Positions 14,229 through 23,027 of a stretch of 64,000 nt of DNA are shown piece by piece. The DNA lies in the NCBI RefSeq assembly GCF_000013745.1, contig NC_007925.1, forward strand, positions 1,674,001-1,738,000, written 5' to 3'. The DNA comes from Rhodopseudomonas_A palustris_F (GTDB lineage Bacteria > Pseudomonadota > Alphaproteobacteria > Rhizobiales > Xanthobacteraceae). Every line of letters begins with the position of its first letter. Position 1 is the first letter of the stretch. A program made the position numbers and the translations under genes. Below the pieces are notes generated by a model that did no database searches, was not told where the DNA came from, and saw nothing but the letters and a program-made list of their open reading frames with translations.

Positions 14229-16397
14229 CTACACCGTGTCGAACAGTGCGGAGGAGCTGTCGCCGAGCTGGGCAAGCTGGCGGGCGATATCTCGGCCGAT
14301 ACGCTCTCCATTCGCGCCGGTGTTGTTGATGGTGAAGTGGTTGACAATCTGGACGCGCGCGCCGGCATCGGCTCGCTTGCTCGGGGCGGCAGGGGCGGCA
14401 GTTGCAGGGGCGGGGTCGCGCGGCGACTGGCCGCTTCCGCCTGGAGCTGCGCCAAAGCGAGGCGAAATCTGCGGCGAGACCTGGAAATTCCACATAGCGC
14501 GGATTCGCTCGGTTGCGGATTGAGAATCCGCGACGGCCTTGGCGCTCTCGCTGGCGACAGCCCGGCGAATCCGCTGCATCGTGGTTTCCGCCTCGCTGGC
14601 GGCAACCGGCGGCACTGGCGAGTAGTTGCGCGGATCGGTTGGCGCGGCCTGGCGCCGGCCGATCGGCGGCGGCGTGAAGCTCGTCACCGGTGAGAAGTTG
14701 CGCTCCTCCTTCGGGCTCGCGGCGCCGCGTTCCGTCCTGTAGGCACGCTGCTCTCGCTCCCATTGAGCGAGCGCCTTCGCGTAGTTCTGCGACTGGAAAC
14801 GGCCCGAGAAGTCCGACAGCTTGGGCCGCCTGGCATTGAGGGCCGCGCGGGTGGCGCGTGCGTGCTCGTAGCTCTGCATGCGGCCGGAAAACTGCGATTT
14901 TGGCCCAGCGGGCTCGTCGACTCGGGGAGCGTCCTTCTTGGGATCATCCTTTTTGTCACCGGACATATACTCTCGTGCGCTATCGATGCCGCGCGAGAGT
15001 TTTTCGAGAATGCCGACAGCCGGCGTCGCCTCGGCCACGAATTTTCCGACCGCAGTTCCCGCAGCGGACCAAGCGTTAGCAAGCTTGTCGATCGATGCCC
15101 GAGCGTCGCCGGTGAGGCGGACGACGTCTGCATTAATCGTCCCCAGGGCCTTGGTCTGGATCTCCGCGCGCAGCGATCGAAACTCCGCCTTCAAGTTGAT
15201 CAGCGCACTGATCGCCGTTCGGGAGTCGATCTCGCCGAAAAGTTGCGGCAGCTTCGCCATGTCGCCCTTGAGCGCTTTTTCGGTCAATTCGGTGATCACA
15301 TCGAGCAGAGGCTTGCCTTCCTTGGCGCCCTTCTTCAGCCCGGCTTCGAGATCGACCCCCATCTTCTTGAAGTTGTTCTGCACATCGGTGCTGTTGATCT
15401 TGGCGAGCAGATCACGGATGCCGTTGAACGTCTTCTCGGAGGTGCCGGCCTCCTTGCGGATGATTTGGGTCGCGGCCGCCAGATCGGCCAGCTTGTCGGC
15501 TCCCTTCTGCCCGACGTTGGCCCATGCCGCGGCCAGCTCCGGAAAATATCGCGCCATGTCCTTCAATTCGAACTGGCCCTTCTTACCCGCATAGGCCAGT
15601 CTGTCGAACGCCTCCGGCAACTCCTCGACCTTGAGCTTCAGGTTGGTCATCATCGCGCCGGCGGAGTTGGACATGTCCTCCGCGGCTGCGCCAGACGCCT
15701 GCGCCGACTTGACCACCGCATCCATCATCGCCAGCGCCTCGGGCAACTCCTTGCCCTGCGTGACCAGGGCTTCCAGGCCCTTCAGCACCTCCTCGACTGG
15801 CACCGCATATTGCTGTGCGATTTCGCGAACCTTGACGGTCGCGCCATCGACCTGCGCCTTGGTCGCTTCCGCCGTGATACCAAGTCGCGTCAATCGACGG
15901 TCCAGCGCGGCGAAGTCTTCAAAGCTCTGCTTGATGGCTCCCACGGCGCGGACGCCAGCATAAGCGCCGCCGACCGCGCCCATCATCCGCGCGGTGCCGC
16001 CGGCAATGACCGCACTGCCACCGCGCCCTTGCCGCTGCAGGAAAACGGGATCGACTTTGCCGGCGTGATCGGCGGAGTTGGCCTCACTGCGTACGCGTCG
16101 CAGGCTTTGCGCCAGCTGGTCCGAATGGGCGGTTGCTTTGCGCAATTTGGCGGACAATCGATCCGCACTCGTGCCATCAAGTCGCTTCGCGCCGGCTGCC
16201 GCTTTCTGTAGCGCCGCGTCCGCGCCTTTCGCCTCGGCCTTCGTTCTGGCGAGATCGCGGGCGATTTTATCGGCCTTGGCGCCGTCGAGTTTCTTGGCCG
16301 CGGCACCGACGCTTTCAAGCTCCCGCTTGGCGTCCTTCGCGGGGCCACCAAGCTGATTGATTAGTCGAAGGCGAAGCGCGACGTCGAGATTGGACAT
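14229..16397 (-). CDS. Phage tail tape measure protein
   Basis: A 722-residue protein. Residues 1-120 are coiled-coil-rich (MSNLDVALRLRLINQLGGPA, repeated AAKKLDGAKADKIARDLA / AAAGAKRLDGTSADRLSAKL). Residues about 130-430 match the TP901-type tape measure core (GGTARMMGAVGGAYAGVRAV, LKGLEALVTQGKELPEALAM, MTNLKLKVEELPEAFDRLAY). The C-terminal third is Pro/Ala-rich and disordered. It sets tail length and is injected with DNA. At 722 residues it implies a tail around 100 nm if functional. No tail tube, assembly chaperone or baseplate gene accompanies it. Confidence 0.85.
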   Translation of the reverse strand: MSNLDVALRLRLINQLGGPAKDAKRELESVGAAAKKLDGAKADKIARDLARTKAEAKGADAALQKAAAGAKRLDGTSADRLSAKLRKATAHSDQLAQSLRRVRSEANSADHAGKVDPVFLQRQGRGGSAVIAGGTARMMGAVGGAYAGVRAVGAIKQSFEDFAALDRRLTRLGITAEATKAQVDGATVKVREIAQQYAVPVEEVLKGLEALVTQGKELPEALAMMDAVVKSAQASGAAAEDMSNSAGAMMTNLKLKVEELPEAFDRLAYAGKKGQFELKDMARYFPELAAAWANVGQKGADKLADLAAATQIIRKEAGTSEKTFNGIRDLLAKINSTDVQNNFKKMGVDLEAGLKKGAKEGKPLLDVITELTEKALKGDMAKLPQLFGEIDSRTAISALINLKAEFRSLRAEIQTKALGTINADVVRLTGDARASIDKLANAWSAAGTAVGKFVAEATPAVGILEKLSRGIDSAREYMSGDKKDDPKKDAPRVDEPAGPKSQFSGRMQSYEHARATRAALNARRPKLSDFSGRFQSQNYAKALAQWEREQRAYRTERGAASPKEERNFSPVTSFTPPPIGRRQAAPTDPRNYSPVPPVAASEAETTMQRIRRAVASESAKAVADSQSATERIRAMWNFQVSPQISPRFGAAPGGSGQSPRDPAPATAAPAAPSKRADAGARVQIVNHFTINNTGANGERIGRDIARQLAQLGDSSSALFDTV

Positions 16398-16420
16398 GTC
16401 GTGGTCTCCCCGGCGCGACG

Positions 16421-16996
16421 TTAATCGATTGTGCCGCCAGACACGGCAAGCACCGCATCGGCAAATGTCATCCTGACGCCCAATGCCGCCCGCGCATCCA
16501 AATAATCATGCGCGGCAGCGGCCAAGGTCGCCGGATCGAGGGGGGCAACGGCGCTATTCGCCACACTCGCCGATGCAATCGCTGGCATCGACAAGGCGGG
16601 CGCGGCCACCAGTGCGATCGAATGCAGCCATGTCGCGGCGCCGCTGGCGTCGTGATGAAAAGTCGGACTGATGAAACGATGCGTGCGAGATGCCAGCGCG
16701 GACAAGCCCGTCTGCAACCATTCGACGCGGGCATAAAGCCCGTCAAGACGGGACTCCAACTGTTTCACCCAACCGACCGCGTCGGCGCGCTCGCCGAGCT
16801 TCGCCTTGATTGAAATCGCGTGGTCAAGATCAACAGGAAGATCGACGCGGTCGGTGGCGAAGCGTGCGACTAGCGTTTCGGGATCGAAGCGATAGGATCG
16901 GCCGTCGCGTGTCACGACGCTGCCGCGCGGTGCAACCTTGATCCAGGCTTCCGTTGCGTCCACCGCGGTCGCGTCCAACATCGCAAGATGGTTCAT
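16421..16996 (-). CDS. Mu I-like phage protease/scaffold, short form
   Basis: A 191-residue protein: VAPRGSVVTRDGRSYRFDPE, VDLDHAI, RADAVGWVKQLESRLDGLYARVEWLQTG, HRFISPTF. These segments match the Mu-like prophage I protein (capsid maturation protease; D-H of VDLDHA and the S of RFISP are candidate active-site residues). The family is usually about 320-380 residues with a C-terminal scaffold; here the scaffold part is missing or very short. It is 23 nt upstream of the tape measure gene. Confidence 0.75.
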   Translation of the reverse strand: MNHLAMLDATAVDATEAWIKVAPRGSVVTRDGRSYRFDPETLVARFATDRVDLPVDLDHAISIKAKLGERADAVGWVKQLESRLDGLYARVEWLQTGLSALASRTHRFISPTFHHDASGAATWLHSIALVAAPALSMPAIASASVANSAVAPLDPATLAAAAHDYLDARAALGVRMTFADAVLAVSGGTID

Positions 16997-16999
16997 CGG

Positions 17000-17440
17000 C
17001 TATTCCTTTCGCTCGCCGCGCTGCGACAACCAAAGTCGGTGGGGCTTGGGGCGTGGGCGGCGCCCGCGGTGTCTCGCTAGATGGCGATACACATTCCTTT
17101 CAGTTGTCTTCAGCTCCAGTGCAATTTCACGCACTAAACAACCGCCGCTAGAGAGAGCGATGACCATTTGATGGAATTCCATCTTGGCGCTACTACCAAG
17201 CGGAATCTCCAAGTAAGCGCCCATATAACGGCCGCCGGCCGACATCATCCGGAAGTGCGCGGAGATCGCTTCGGCAGCATCCCGACCGACGCAATCCAAC
17301 AGCCAATGCGGACCGTCCGGAATTTGCGCCGGGATAGAACAGCGCGTGCCGCCATAGGCGGCGCCGATCTTGAGCGCCGCCTCTTCGCCGGCCACCTCGG
17401 CGATTTCGCCGAGGATACCAGGGAAGCGTTCCATCGTCAT
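17000..17440 (-). CDS. Mor/C-like transcription activator
   Basis: A 146-residue protein. The N-terminal half, FPGILGEIAEVAGEEAALKI with YGGTRCSIPAQIPDGPHWLL and GRDAAEAISAHF, matches the Mor dimerisation domain (L-EIAE-IG-E-AL-L---YGG---YIP repeated twice). The C-terminal half is a helix-turn-helix (MVIALSSGGCLVREIALELK, TTERNVYRHLARHR). Mor and C activate middle and late promoters in Mu. Here the gene lies between capsid and protease, an unusual place, 3 nt before the protease start. A perfect palindrome upstream of the capsid gene is a candidate target. Confidence 0.8.
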   Translation of the reverse strand: MTMERFPGILGEIAEVAGEEAALKIGAAYGGTRCSIPAQIPDGPHWLLDCVGRDAAEAISAHFRMMSAGGRYMGAYLEIPLGSSAKMEFHQMVIALSSGGCLVREIALELKTTERNVYRHLARHRGRRPRPKPHRLWLSQRGERKE

Positions 17441-17446
17441 CGCAGC

Positions 17447-18418
17447 TCAGTCCTCGGCGACGATGTTTTCGATGAAGTAACCGACATCTGGCGCGATAAT
17501 CAGCTCCTTGGCGCGCTCGCCGACGCGGACGATGGTGGCACCATCAAGGCCGATGCTCGGATCCTGATAGCTTCCGGATTTGCGCCCGTCGAGCCGCGCG
17601 GTGTAGCCGAACGTCACCGTCTTTTCCGTGGTCGGATTGGTCGCGATATGCAGGAATGCGCAATGCGGACCCCACACCCGGTCCAACGTCGGTTCCTGCC
17701 CCTTCTTAGCGGTGTTCAACCAGCCTTCACCGATCAGCACTTTGCGAAGGCCGAACAGGGCGGCGAACTCTTCTGGCGTGATGCGGCCCTTGCTGGTCAG
17801 GTTGCCGCGAACCGCGTTGACGAGATGAGGATGCGCGCGAACCTTGCGCCACGCGGCGTCACCGAACACGGCTGTGTTCGGCTTGAAAACCAGCGTGCCG
17901 TTCATGGCAGTGTCGAACACTGCTAACGGATCGGAATTCTCCTGGTCGGAGAGCTGCGAGGTGCCGGACAGCAGAAGCTTGCGCCCGGTCGCATAGTTGG
18001 CGGCGTTGAACACCATGCGAGCGGTCCGCACCTCGTGGCCGAGATTGATGATATCGGTCAGGCCTTCGACCGCGCGCGCCCGCGGATCGAAATTGCCTCC
18101 CATCGAGGTGCGTTGCCGCGCGGCGGCGTCAATGTCGGATTGCGGAATGATCGTATCGACACCCCAATCATCCACCTCCGCCATTTCCTGCTTTCCGGAG
18201 AATTCGACACGGGTCGGCTGGCTCATTCGACCAACGCGCAGATCGGCGGGGACGTTGAAGCTCTCGGACAGCGGATAGACGGTGTACTTGAACCGCTCTT
18301 CCCCGACCGGCGTGTAGGGCAACACCTGTTCTGCGATCAGGGAATAATCGGGGTTGCGATAGCCGATCGCAACGGCGGTCAGCATCGGATTGACTTCAAA
18401 CGGGCGATTGGGGGCCAT
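17447..18418 (-). CDS. Phage major capsid protein
   Basis: A 323-residue protein: MAPNRPFEVNPMLTAVAIGY, RNPDYSLIAEQVLPYTPVGE, then WGVDTIIPQSDIDAAARQ and a long N-arm/E-loop-like region. The C-terminal beta-rich part contains KVRAHPHLVNAVRGNLTSKG and LFGLRKVLIGEGWLNTA. It resembles capsid proteins of Mu-like and related tailed phages (HK97 fold). It is the first gene of the late-type cluster, preceded by a 418-bp gap without genes that would hold its promoter. Confidence 0.85.
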   Translation of the reverse strand: MAPNRPFEVNPMLTAVAIGYRNPDYSLIAEQVLPYTPVGEERFKYTVYPLSESFNVPADLRVGRMSQPTRVEFSGKQEMAEVDDWGVDTIIPQSDIDAAARQRTSMGGNFDPRARAVEGLTDIINLGHEVRTARMVFNAANYATGRKLLLSGTSQLSDQENSDPLAVFDTAMNGTLVFKPNTAVFGDAAWRKVRAHPHLVNAVRGNLTSKGRITPEEFAALFGLRKVLIGEGWLNTAKKGQEPTLDRVWGPHCAFLHIATNPTTEKTVTFGYTARLDGRKSGSYQDPSIGLDGATIVRVGERAKELIIAPDVGYFIENIVAED

Positions 18419-18568
18419 TGATTATGTCTCGCGCTGGAGGAAATCCGGGCTGGAGGCGGGACATCCTCGCCAAAAAGGAGCCCGCCCCCCTCTCGCCCAC
18501 ACTGCGCGCGGTCGGGTAGCAACCGACCGCCCACGATTCGCAGCCTATGCAAGGCTGACGAATGTCAG

Positions 18569-18590
18569 GCCGCTGACAGCTGTCAGCGGC
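18569..18590. promoter_or_regulatory. Perfect 22-bp palindrome upstream of the capsid gene
   Basis: The half-site GCCGCTGACAG is followed directly by its exact reverse complement. It sits 151 nt upstream of the capsid ATG in the 18419-18836 gap, where the late promoter should be. A binding site for the Mor-like activator or another phage regulator is inferred. Confidence 0.5.
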
Positions 18591-18836
18591 AGATCGGAAT
18601 GGCGTTTTTGGGGTTTGGGCGCGCCCATGGCGGGCGGCGGGGGAACTCCACCCGAAAACGGCGGAGTTAAAGCGGTAGTTAAACGTTCTGGTGCGTTTTT
18701 CCCGGTGGGGTGCAGGTCGGTGCCGGGGCGGGACTAAAACGCGCCAGCGGGCTTCTCTGGCGTTTTCCGCCGCCGGCCTTTAAATTGGGGTCGGCAGCCG
18801 AGCCACGTGTGACCGCTCCAGGTGAGCGCGGGGATG

Positions 18837-19265
18837 TCACGGCCCCCCGGCTGCCGTCTTTCCTCTCTTCCTGCGCTGGATCATGCTGCGCAGGCCGGTG
18901 ATCGCCTTTGAGGCGACCTCCGACGTTGCGAAGCGCAGCGCCGCCACCTTGTAATGCCGGTCCAGCCACTTGTTCAAGGCGGCGTCGTCATCCGCCCCGG
19001 ACCATTCCCGCCACAGGTCGCGGATCAAATCAACCTGCTTAGGCGTCGCCATTCCCGGCCGCTTCCCGTAGGTCCGCTTCGTCCAATCGGAGCGGAAACC
19101 GAAAGAGGTGGCATACTCCATGACCAGGGCGAAACCGCCCTGGTCCAGATCCTTGGCGCTTTCCACGCCGCCCAGCTTGTACAGGACGGCGCGGTACATT
19201 TCCTCGTTCCAGCCGAGATGCTTCTTGGCGAGGTGGACGAGGGCGATCTGCGCGGGGGTGATCAT
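18837..19265 (-). CDS. gemA: GemA-like (Mu gp16 family) protein
   Basis: A 142-residue protein with the family pattern: ITPAQIALVHLAKKHLGWNE, MYRAVLYKLGGVESAKDLDQ, GFALVMEYATSFGF, then MATPKQVDLIRDLWREW and LNKWLDRHYKVAALRFATSE. In Mu, GemA modulates host gene expression and DNA topology. It overlaps the preceding gene by 4 nt and ends the early operon. Confidence 0.9.
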   Translation of the reverse strand: MITPAQIALVHLAKKHLGWNEEMYRAVLYKLGGVESAKDLDQGGFALVMEYATSFGFRSDWTKRTYGKRPGMATPKQVDLIRDLWREWSGADDDAALNKWLDRHYKVAALRFATSEVASKAITGLRSMIQRRKRGKTAAGGP

Positions 19266-19681
19266 CGTGAAGTCGCCAAAAGCTCTTCAGCTTTCTTCAT
19301 GAGCATTTCCCCCTTCTGCCTGCGCAAGCGTTTGGCTTCTTCGCGGTCCTCCCGACGGACGTATGCCTCGGGCGGGACCAGGGGCGGGTCAATTCGGTGC
19401 ATGTGCCGCCGCAACCGCACCGCCAGCTCGTCGAGTTCGTCGGCGCGCGTATCGATAGCTGCCAACGTCACATCGATTGCGTCGAGCACGTCGATTCCGT
19501 CCGGCGGCGGGAAGGTCGGGTCTTGGGCGACGCATCGCATCATCCAAGACAAGACCCGCAATCTGTTGCCGTACAGATCGATATCCATGTGAGCACGCGA
19601 ATCCGTGATTAGTTCCTCGTCCTCTGGCGAAGCGGAGGGCTGTTCGTTGTCGAGGGAGTGCATTTGGCCGGCAGCGCTCAT
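19262..19681 (-). CDS. Hypothetical early protein (139 aa)
   Basis: Acidic N terminus (MSAAGQMHSLDNEQPSASPE), then helical LRVLSWMMRCVAQDP and DVLDAIDVTLAAIDTRADEL, and a highly charged C-terminal helix (EAYVRREDREEAKRLRRQKG). No recognised family. It overlaps genes on both sides by 4 nt, so it belongs to the early operon between MuB and GemA. Confidence 0.7.
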   Translation of the reverse strand: MSAAGQMHSLDNEQPSASPEDEELITDSRAHMDIDLYGNRLRVLSWMMRCVAQDPTFPPPDGIDVLDAIDVTLAAIDTRADELDELAVRLRRHMHRIDPPLVPPEAYVRREDREEAKRLRRQKGEMLMKKAEELLATSR

Positions 19682-19992
19682 TGCAGCATTCCCTTCGGTT
19701 CGTCGGCCTGATCCGGCAACCCGAGAATGCGGCTCACCTCGGCAGATTGGCCGCTGAGGAGCTTGCTGATCTCCGTAATCCAGATTTGAGTTTGCTTCAG
19801 CAGGGCCTCGCCGGGCTCCGGATGCATCTTGTTCGCCAGTTCAGTCAGATCCTGCGCAAACTCGTTGTCGCGCTTGGTCCGATAGACGCTGACCGTGCTC
19901 AGCAGCTTGGCCAGTTCCCGCGCCTGTTCAAGGTCCATAGGAGAGCCCGGTTCATAGGGATTGTCGTCTTCGATGGTCATTTCGACGTCCAT
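19678..19992 (-). CDS. Hypothetical early protein (104 aa)
   Basis: A predominantly helical acidic protein (MDVEMTIEDDNPYEPGSPMD, ELAKLLSTVSVYRTKRDNEF, TELANKMHPEPGEALLKQTQ). No known domain. It overlaps the next gene by 4 nt and follows MuB by 30 nt; a role in replication or transposition accessory function is inferred from position only. Confidence 0.7.
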   Translation of the reverse strand: MDVEMTIEDDNPYEPGSPMDLEQARELAKLLSTVSVYRTKRDNEFAQDLTELANKMHPEPGEALLKQTQIWITEISKLLSGQSAEVSRILGLPDQADEPKGMLQ

Positions 19993-20022
19993 TGCAGGTG
20001 GTGTGGATACGCGGTGAGGTAC

Positions 20023-20745
20023 TCAAGCTGCGGCGTGGCGACCAAGCGCCAGCCTAAAGCGGGGGATTGGCTCGCAGGCGGCGCGGATGTCGGCCGCTCG
20101 AATTGTCCGGGTGCCGACCAAGCGGCGAGCGAACTGAAGCACGCTCACCACACCATCGGTTTCGTAGGCAGCGCCGATGGATCGCATCAGCTTAAAGGCA
20201 TCCATGCCTTCGACGCCGAACGCGCTGGAAATCTTGTCGGCGTCTTCGTCCAGCATCGCGTCGAGTTCGATATGGATCGGAACGCGGCGGCTGATCTGAG
20301 CGAAAGCGCCCTTGTCGGTGTTGACGCGGCGAAGCACCTGATCGTTGCCGCAAAACACAATGATCATGCCGGTGAAGTCGAACAGATGAAGGACTTCTCG
20401 ATAGGCCTGCAGTTTCAGGTTCTGCGCTTCGTCGATGATCAGAACGCGCTGGGAAAGATCGTAGTCGAACATCCGCCGCTGGATGCTGGCGATGCTTCCG
20501 GAGCCGTAGATTCCAAGGACGTCGCAGAGTTCTAGCAGTAGATCGCGGAGCGCGTTGCCGGTCACCGCGGTGACGGTCATCAGCCGCGCGCTGCAGTCCT
20601 CTCTGCTGTAGGCCTGCAGTGATCGCGTCTTGCCGACGCCGGGCCGCCCGATAATGGCGGCGCATTTCTTGAAGGCGCGCGCGTTGTTGATGGTGTTGAA
20701 GATGTCTCTGGAAACCGACGTTTCGACGAACGGCGCTTCGGTCAT
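20023..20745 (-). CDS. MuB-like transposition AAA+ ATPase
   Basis: A 240-residue protein with Walker A GRPGVGKT (33-40), Walker B RVLIIDEAQN (about 107-116) and sensor IIVFCGND. Its C-terminal helical domain resembles MuB. MuB-type proteins coat target DNA, deliver it to the transposase and give target immunity. It lacks the N-terminal HTH of the longer Mu protein (312 residues). It overlaps the MuA gene by 4 nt (ATGA). Confidence 0.9.
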   Translation of the reverse strand: MTEAPFVETSVSRDIFNTINNARAFKKCAAIIGRPGVGKTRSLQAYSREDCSARLMTVTAVTGNALRDLLLELCDVLGIYGSGSIASIQRRMFDYDLSQRVLIIDEAQNLKLQAYREVLHLFDFTGMIIVFCGNDQVLRRVNTDKGAFAQISRRVPIHIELDAMLDEDADKISSAFGVEGMDAFKLMRSIGAAYETDGVVSVLQFARRLVGTRTIRAADIRAACEPIPRFRLALGRHAAA

Positions 20746-22751
20746 TGTTTGTTACCTTGAAGGGCGAGAGCGAGTTTTTCCATTCGGGCGCTTTGGATGC
20801 GCCGCTTTTTCTGAGCCTCTGCACGCTGGCGGTCGGCGCGATCTTCGGACGTTTCGGCAAGCGCCACGGCGATCTCGCGCGCCTGGTCAGAGATGCTGAT
20901 CGTCCCGAGAACAGCGGCCTCAGCGGGCGTGGGAAGGGCTGCCGCAACCCGCGCGATCTCTGCGGCCACGTCGATATCGGGAACCGACTTGTCGAGGTCG
21001 CGAACCGCGCGGCGATGCTCTGATGCGATGCGGTCAGCTTCGGCCGCGCCGGCTTTGTCGAGGATGCCGTAGCGTGTCACGGGTGCCGCGAAGCCAATCA
21101 GCTTGCCAGCATCGTCCAGCAACGGAAGGATGGTCGGATCATCTTCGAACTTCGGAACGCGGACGGTGATCTTGCTCGCCATGAACGTTGACAGCTCGGG
21201 GCACGTCCAATGCTGACCGCCGAATTGGATCGCGCCTTGCCGCACTTGCCGGACTTCGGAGGTGGCAAACACGGTGCGCAGTTCGCGCGGATCGATCGTT
21301 ACCTTTTGCCAGCCGGCCGCCACCGCGGCTTCGTACACCTGGCGCGGCGATCGGTTGCCCAGGCCGCTGGCGCCGCCTTGGCCCTTGCTGTGATACAGGG
21401 TGAGGCAAGCACCGATCTGCGCGCGCAGCTCATCGAGCCCCCCGGTAAAGGGCTCTGTCGGGTGTCCAACCTTGGCGGTTTTCTTGTTTGTCCGATCGCC
21501 GCCGGCCCAGCCCTGGAGGCTGCGGAAGTAAGTGTACTCGAGAACGCGGAAGATGCCTTCAATCGCCTTTGCCGACGCGTTGTAGGGCTTTGCGCGGACG
21601 ATCTGCGAGTCGCGATCTTCGGTCAGATAGACGTCGCGCATCAGTTTCAGAGCGTCGTCCATGAAATCGGCCCAACTGTATTCCGAGCCATTGTCGAGAT
21701 AGAGCACGCTCGGCATGCCCCAGCTCTGGACCATGTGCACGAAACTGGCGATCACGTGGGCGTTGCGGATGCCTTCGCCTTTTTCGAGTAGCACCACGTC
21801 CAGCCATATCCGGTTGGTGGCGAGATCGAGCCACGCGATCGCCTTCGGCCAAGCTACGGCGCCGTCCGGGCGCATCATGCAGATGTCGAGATGGTGAACG
21901 TCGCCGACGATGATCTGCATCGGCGCCAGCCCTTCGCGGGTGCGGAAGATGCGCGGCCTGCTGTCCTCGTAGGCTTTGCGGTCCTTCTTGAAGATCGCGA
22001 CGTTGCGGAATTGGCGCTCTGCATCGATCAGAGGACGCGGCACCTTGAAGGTCAGGACGGACATCGCGGGCGCGTAATCGCAACGCGCGGCGGTCAACTG
22101 GCGCAGCTTGTCGGCCGCAAGCGTGTCGATCAGAGCTGCCGAAGTGGCTTCCTTATGCAAGCCGCGAATGTAAGTCTTGAGGGCTTCGGCGATCGTTTCC
22201 TTGATCTCCTCATCGAACGGCACGGCGCCGTCCCAGCGTGCGGAGATCACCACGCGCTGCGTGCCCTTGTCGCGCCGTGCGCGAAGCATCAGGCCGGCGA
22301 TGCCTTTCGCCTCGTAGGCATCAAGCCAGCGTTGAATGGTGCGGTCGGTGATGGTGATCGGCTTGCCGTCCGGGCCGGTGTGGCGCTCTGCCACGATCTT
22401 CCGAACCGCTTCGCCACGCGCGGCGGACCACTTCTCGTGCACCAGGGCCGGCGCGATGATGTGGTGTCGCCAATGCCCAACGTTGTTACGATCGTCGCGA
22501 AGGCTGGCGGCGGTTTCGACGGGGCTTTGAAGGGCCTTCCAAGCCTCTTGCAGAGCGAGCGGGAGGGAAGAGAGTTCAACCTCGTATCGCACCCCGCCGG
22601 GGCCGCCCGCACCGGGAGCAAGCCTCACTGTTAAGCGCGTTCCGCGCCAAGGCTTGTTCTTCCGCAAGGAGCGCGTGAGGGCGGCGCGCGCCTTCCGATC
22701 AGAAATCTGCGCCAGCGATGCAAAGTCGGTTGCTGGTAGCCATGTGGACAT
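20742..22751 (-). CDS. MuA-like DDE transposase
   Basis: A 669-residue protein, same size as MuA (663). Residues 1-75 form the Mu-type winged helix (SLAQISDRKARAALTRSLRK). Residues about 90-250 carry end-binding helices (ITDRTIQRWLDAYEAKG). The RNase-H core has D284 (VGDVHHLD), D353 (LYLDNGSEY) and E398 (SAKAIEGIFRVLEY), the same spacing as MuA D269/D336/E392. A Mu-transposase C-terminal beta-barrel and tail follow. All catalytic residues are present and the frame is intact, so activity is plausible. It overlaps the Nlp-like gene by one base. Confidence 0.95.
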   Translation of the reverse strand: MSTWLPATDFASLAQISDRKARAALTRSLRKNKPWRGTRLTVRLAPGAGGPGGVRYEVELSSLPLALQEAWKALQSPVETAASLRDDRNNVGHWRHHIIAPALVHEKWSAARGEAVRKIVAERHTGPDGKPITITDRTIQRWLDAYEAKGIAGLMLRARRDKGTQRVVISARWDGAVPFDEEIKETIAEALKTYIRGLHKEATSAALIDTLAADKLRQLTAARCDYAPAMSVLTFKVPRPLIDAERQFRNVAIFKKDRKAYEDSRPRIFRTREGLAPMQIIVGDVHHLDICMMRPDGAVAWPKAIAWLDLATNRIWLDVVLLEKGEGIRNAHVIASFVHMVQSWGMPSVLYLDNGSEYSWADFMDDALKLMRDVYLTEDRDSQIVRAKPYNASAKAIEGIFRVLEYTYFRSLQGWAGGDRTNKKTAKVGHPTEPFTGGLDELRAQIGACLTLYHSKGQGGASGLGNRSPRQVYEAAVAAGWQKVTIDPRELRTVFATSEVRQVRQGAIQFGGQHWTCPELSTFMASKITVRVPKFEDDPTILPLLDDAGKLIGFAAPVTRYGILDKAGAAEADRIASEHRRAVRDLDKSVPDIDVAAEIARVAAALPTPAEAAVLGTISISDQAREIAVALAETSEDRADRQRAEAQKKRRIQSARMEKLALALQGNKQ

Positions 22752-22966
22752 CAGGCGGCTTTCCGCCCAATGCCTGCAGCCGCTGCGATGATGCGGCTGC
22801 GGAGTTCGCGGGCGGCGGGGCCGTCGCGGTCACCAAGGAGCACAGCAGTTGCCCATTGCCGGCCGACGCGGTTTTCCTTGCACCACTTCGCGAGGGACGT
22901 TCCTTGGGCTACAAGAGCGCCACGAACTTGCTGCAAAAGCTCGGGAGAGGGAGGAAGTGCGTCCAC
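22751..22966 (-). CDS. Nlp/Ner-position DNA-binding protein (71 aa)
   Basis: From a GTG at 22966 (MDALPPSPELLQQVRGALVA) the protein contains TSLAKWCKENRVGRQWATAV, a plausible helix-turn-helix, and a basic C terminus. It occupies the position of Mu Ner/Nlp between repressor and transposase, transcribed with MuA and divergent from the repressor. A TTG start at 22993 would add nine residues but place the start inside the operator palindrome. Confidence 0.7.
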   Translation of the reverse strand: MDALPPSPELLQQVRGALVAQGTSLAKWCKENRVGRQWATAVLLGDRDGPAARELRSRIIAAAAGIGRKAA

Positions 22967-22986
22967 GGAATCACCTATGCAATCAC

Positions 22987-23006
22987 AATGCAATCATGAT
23001 TGCATT
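22987..23006. promoter_or_regulatory. Operator palindrome between repressor and early operon
   Basis: AATGCAATCATGATTGCATT is a perfect 20-bp palindrome in the 61-bp divergent intergenic region. A direct partial copy (ATGCAATCA) lies immediately to its left. It is the likely lysis/lysogeny-type operator recognised by the repressor or the Nlp-like protein. Confidence 0.65.
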
Positions 23007-23027
23007 CCGCGAGCACGTCAAGAGATC

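Noticed and set aside
14763..16211. 482-codon open frame antisense to the tape measure gene
   Set aside because: The tape measure reading has recognisable family motifs and fits the phage operon; the antisense product does not.
18419..18836. Small open frame (18390-18737, plus strand) in the phage gap
   Set aside because: Opposite to all neighbouring late genes, overlaps the capsid start and has no domain; the gap is better read as a regulatory region.
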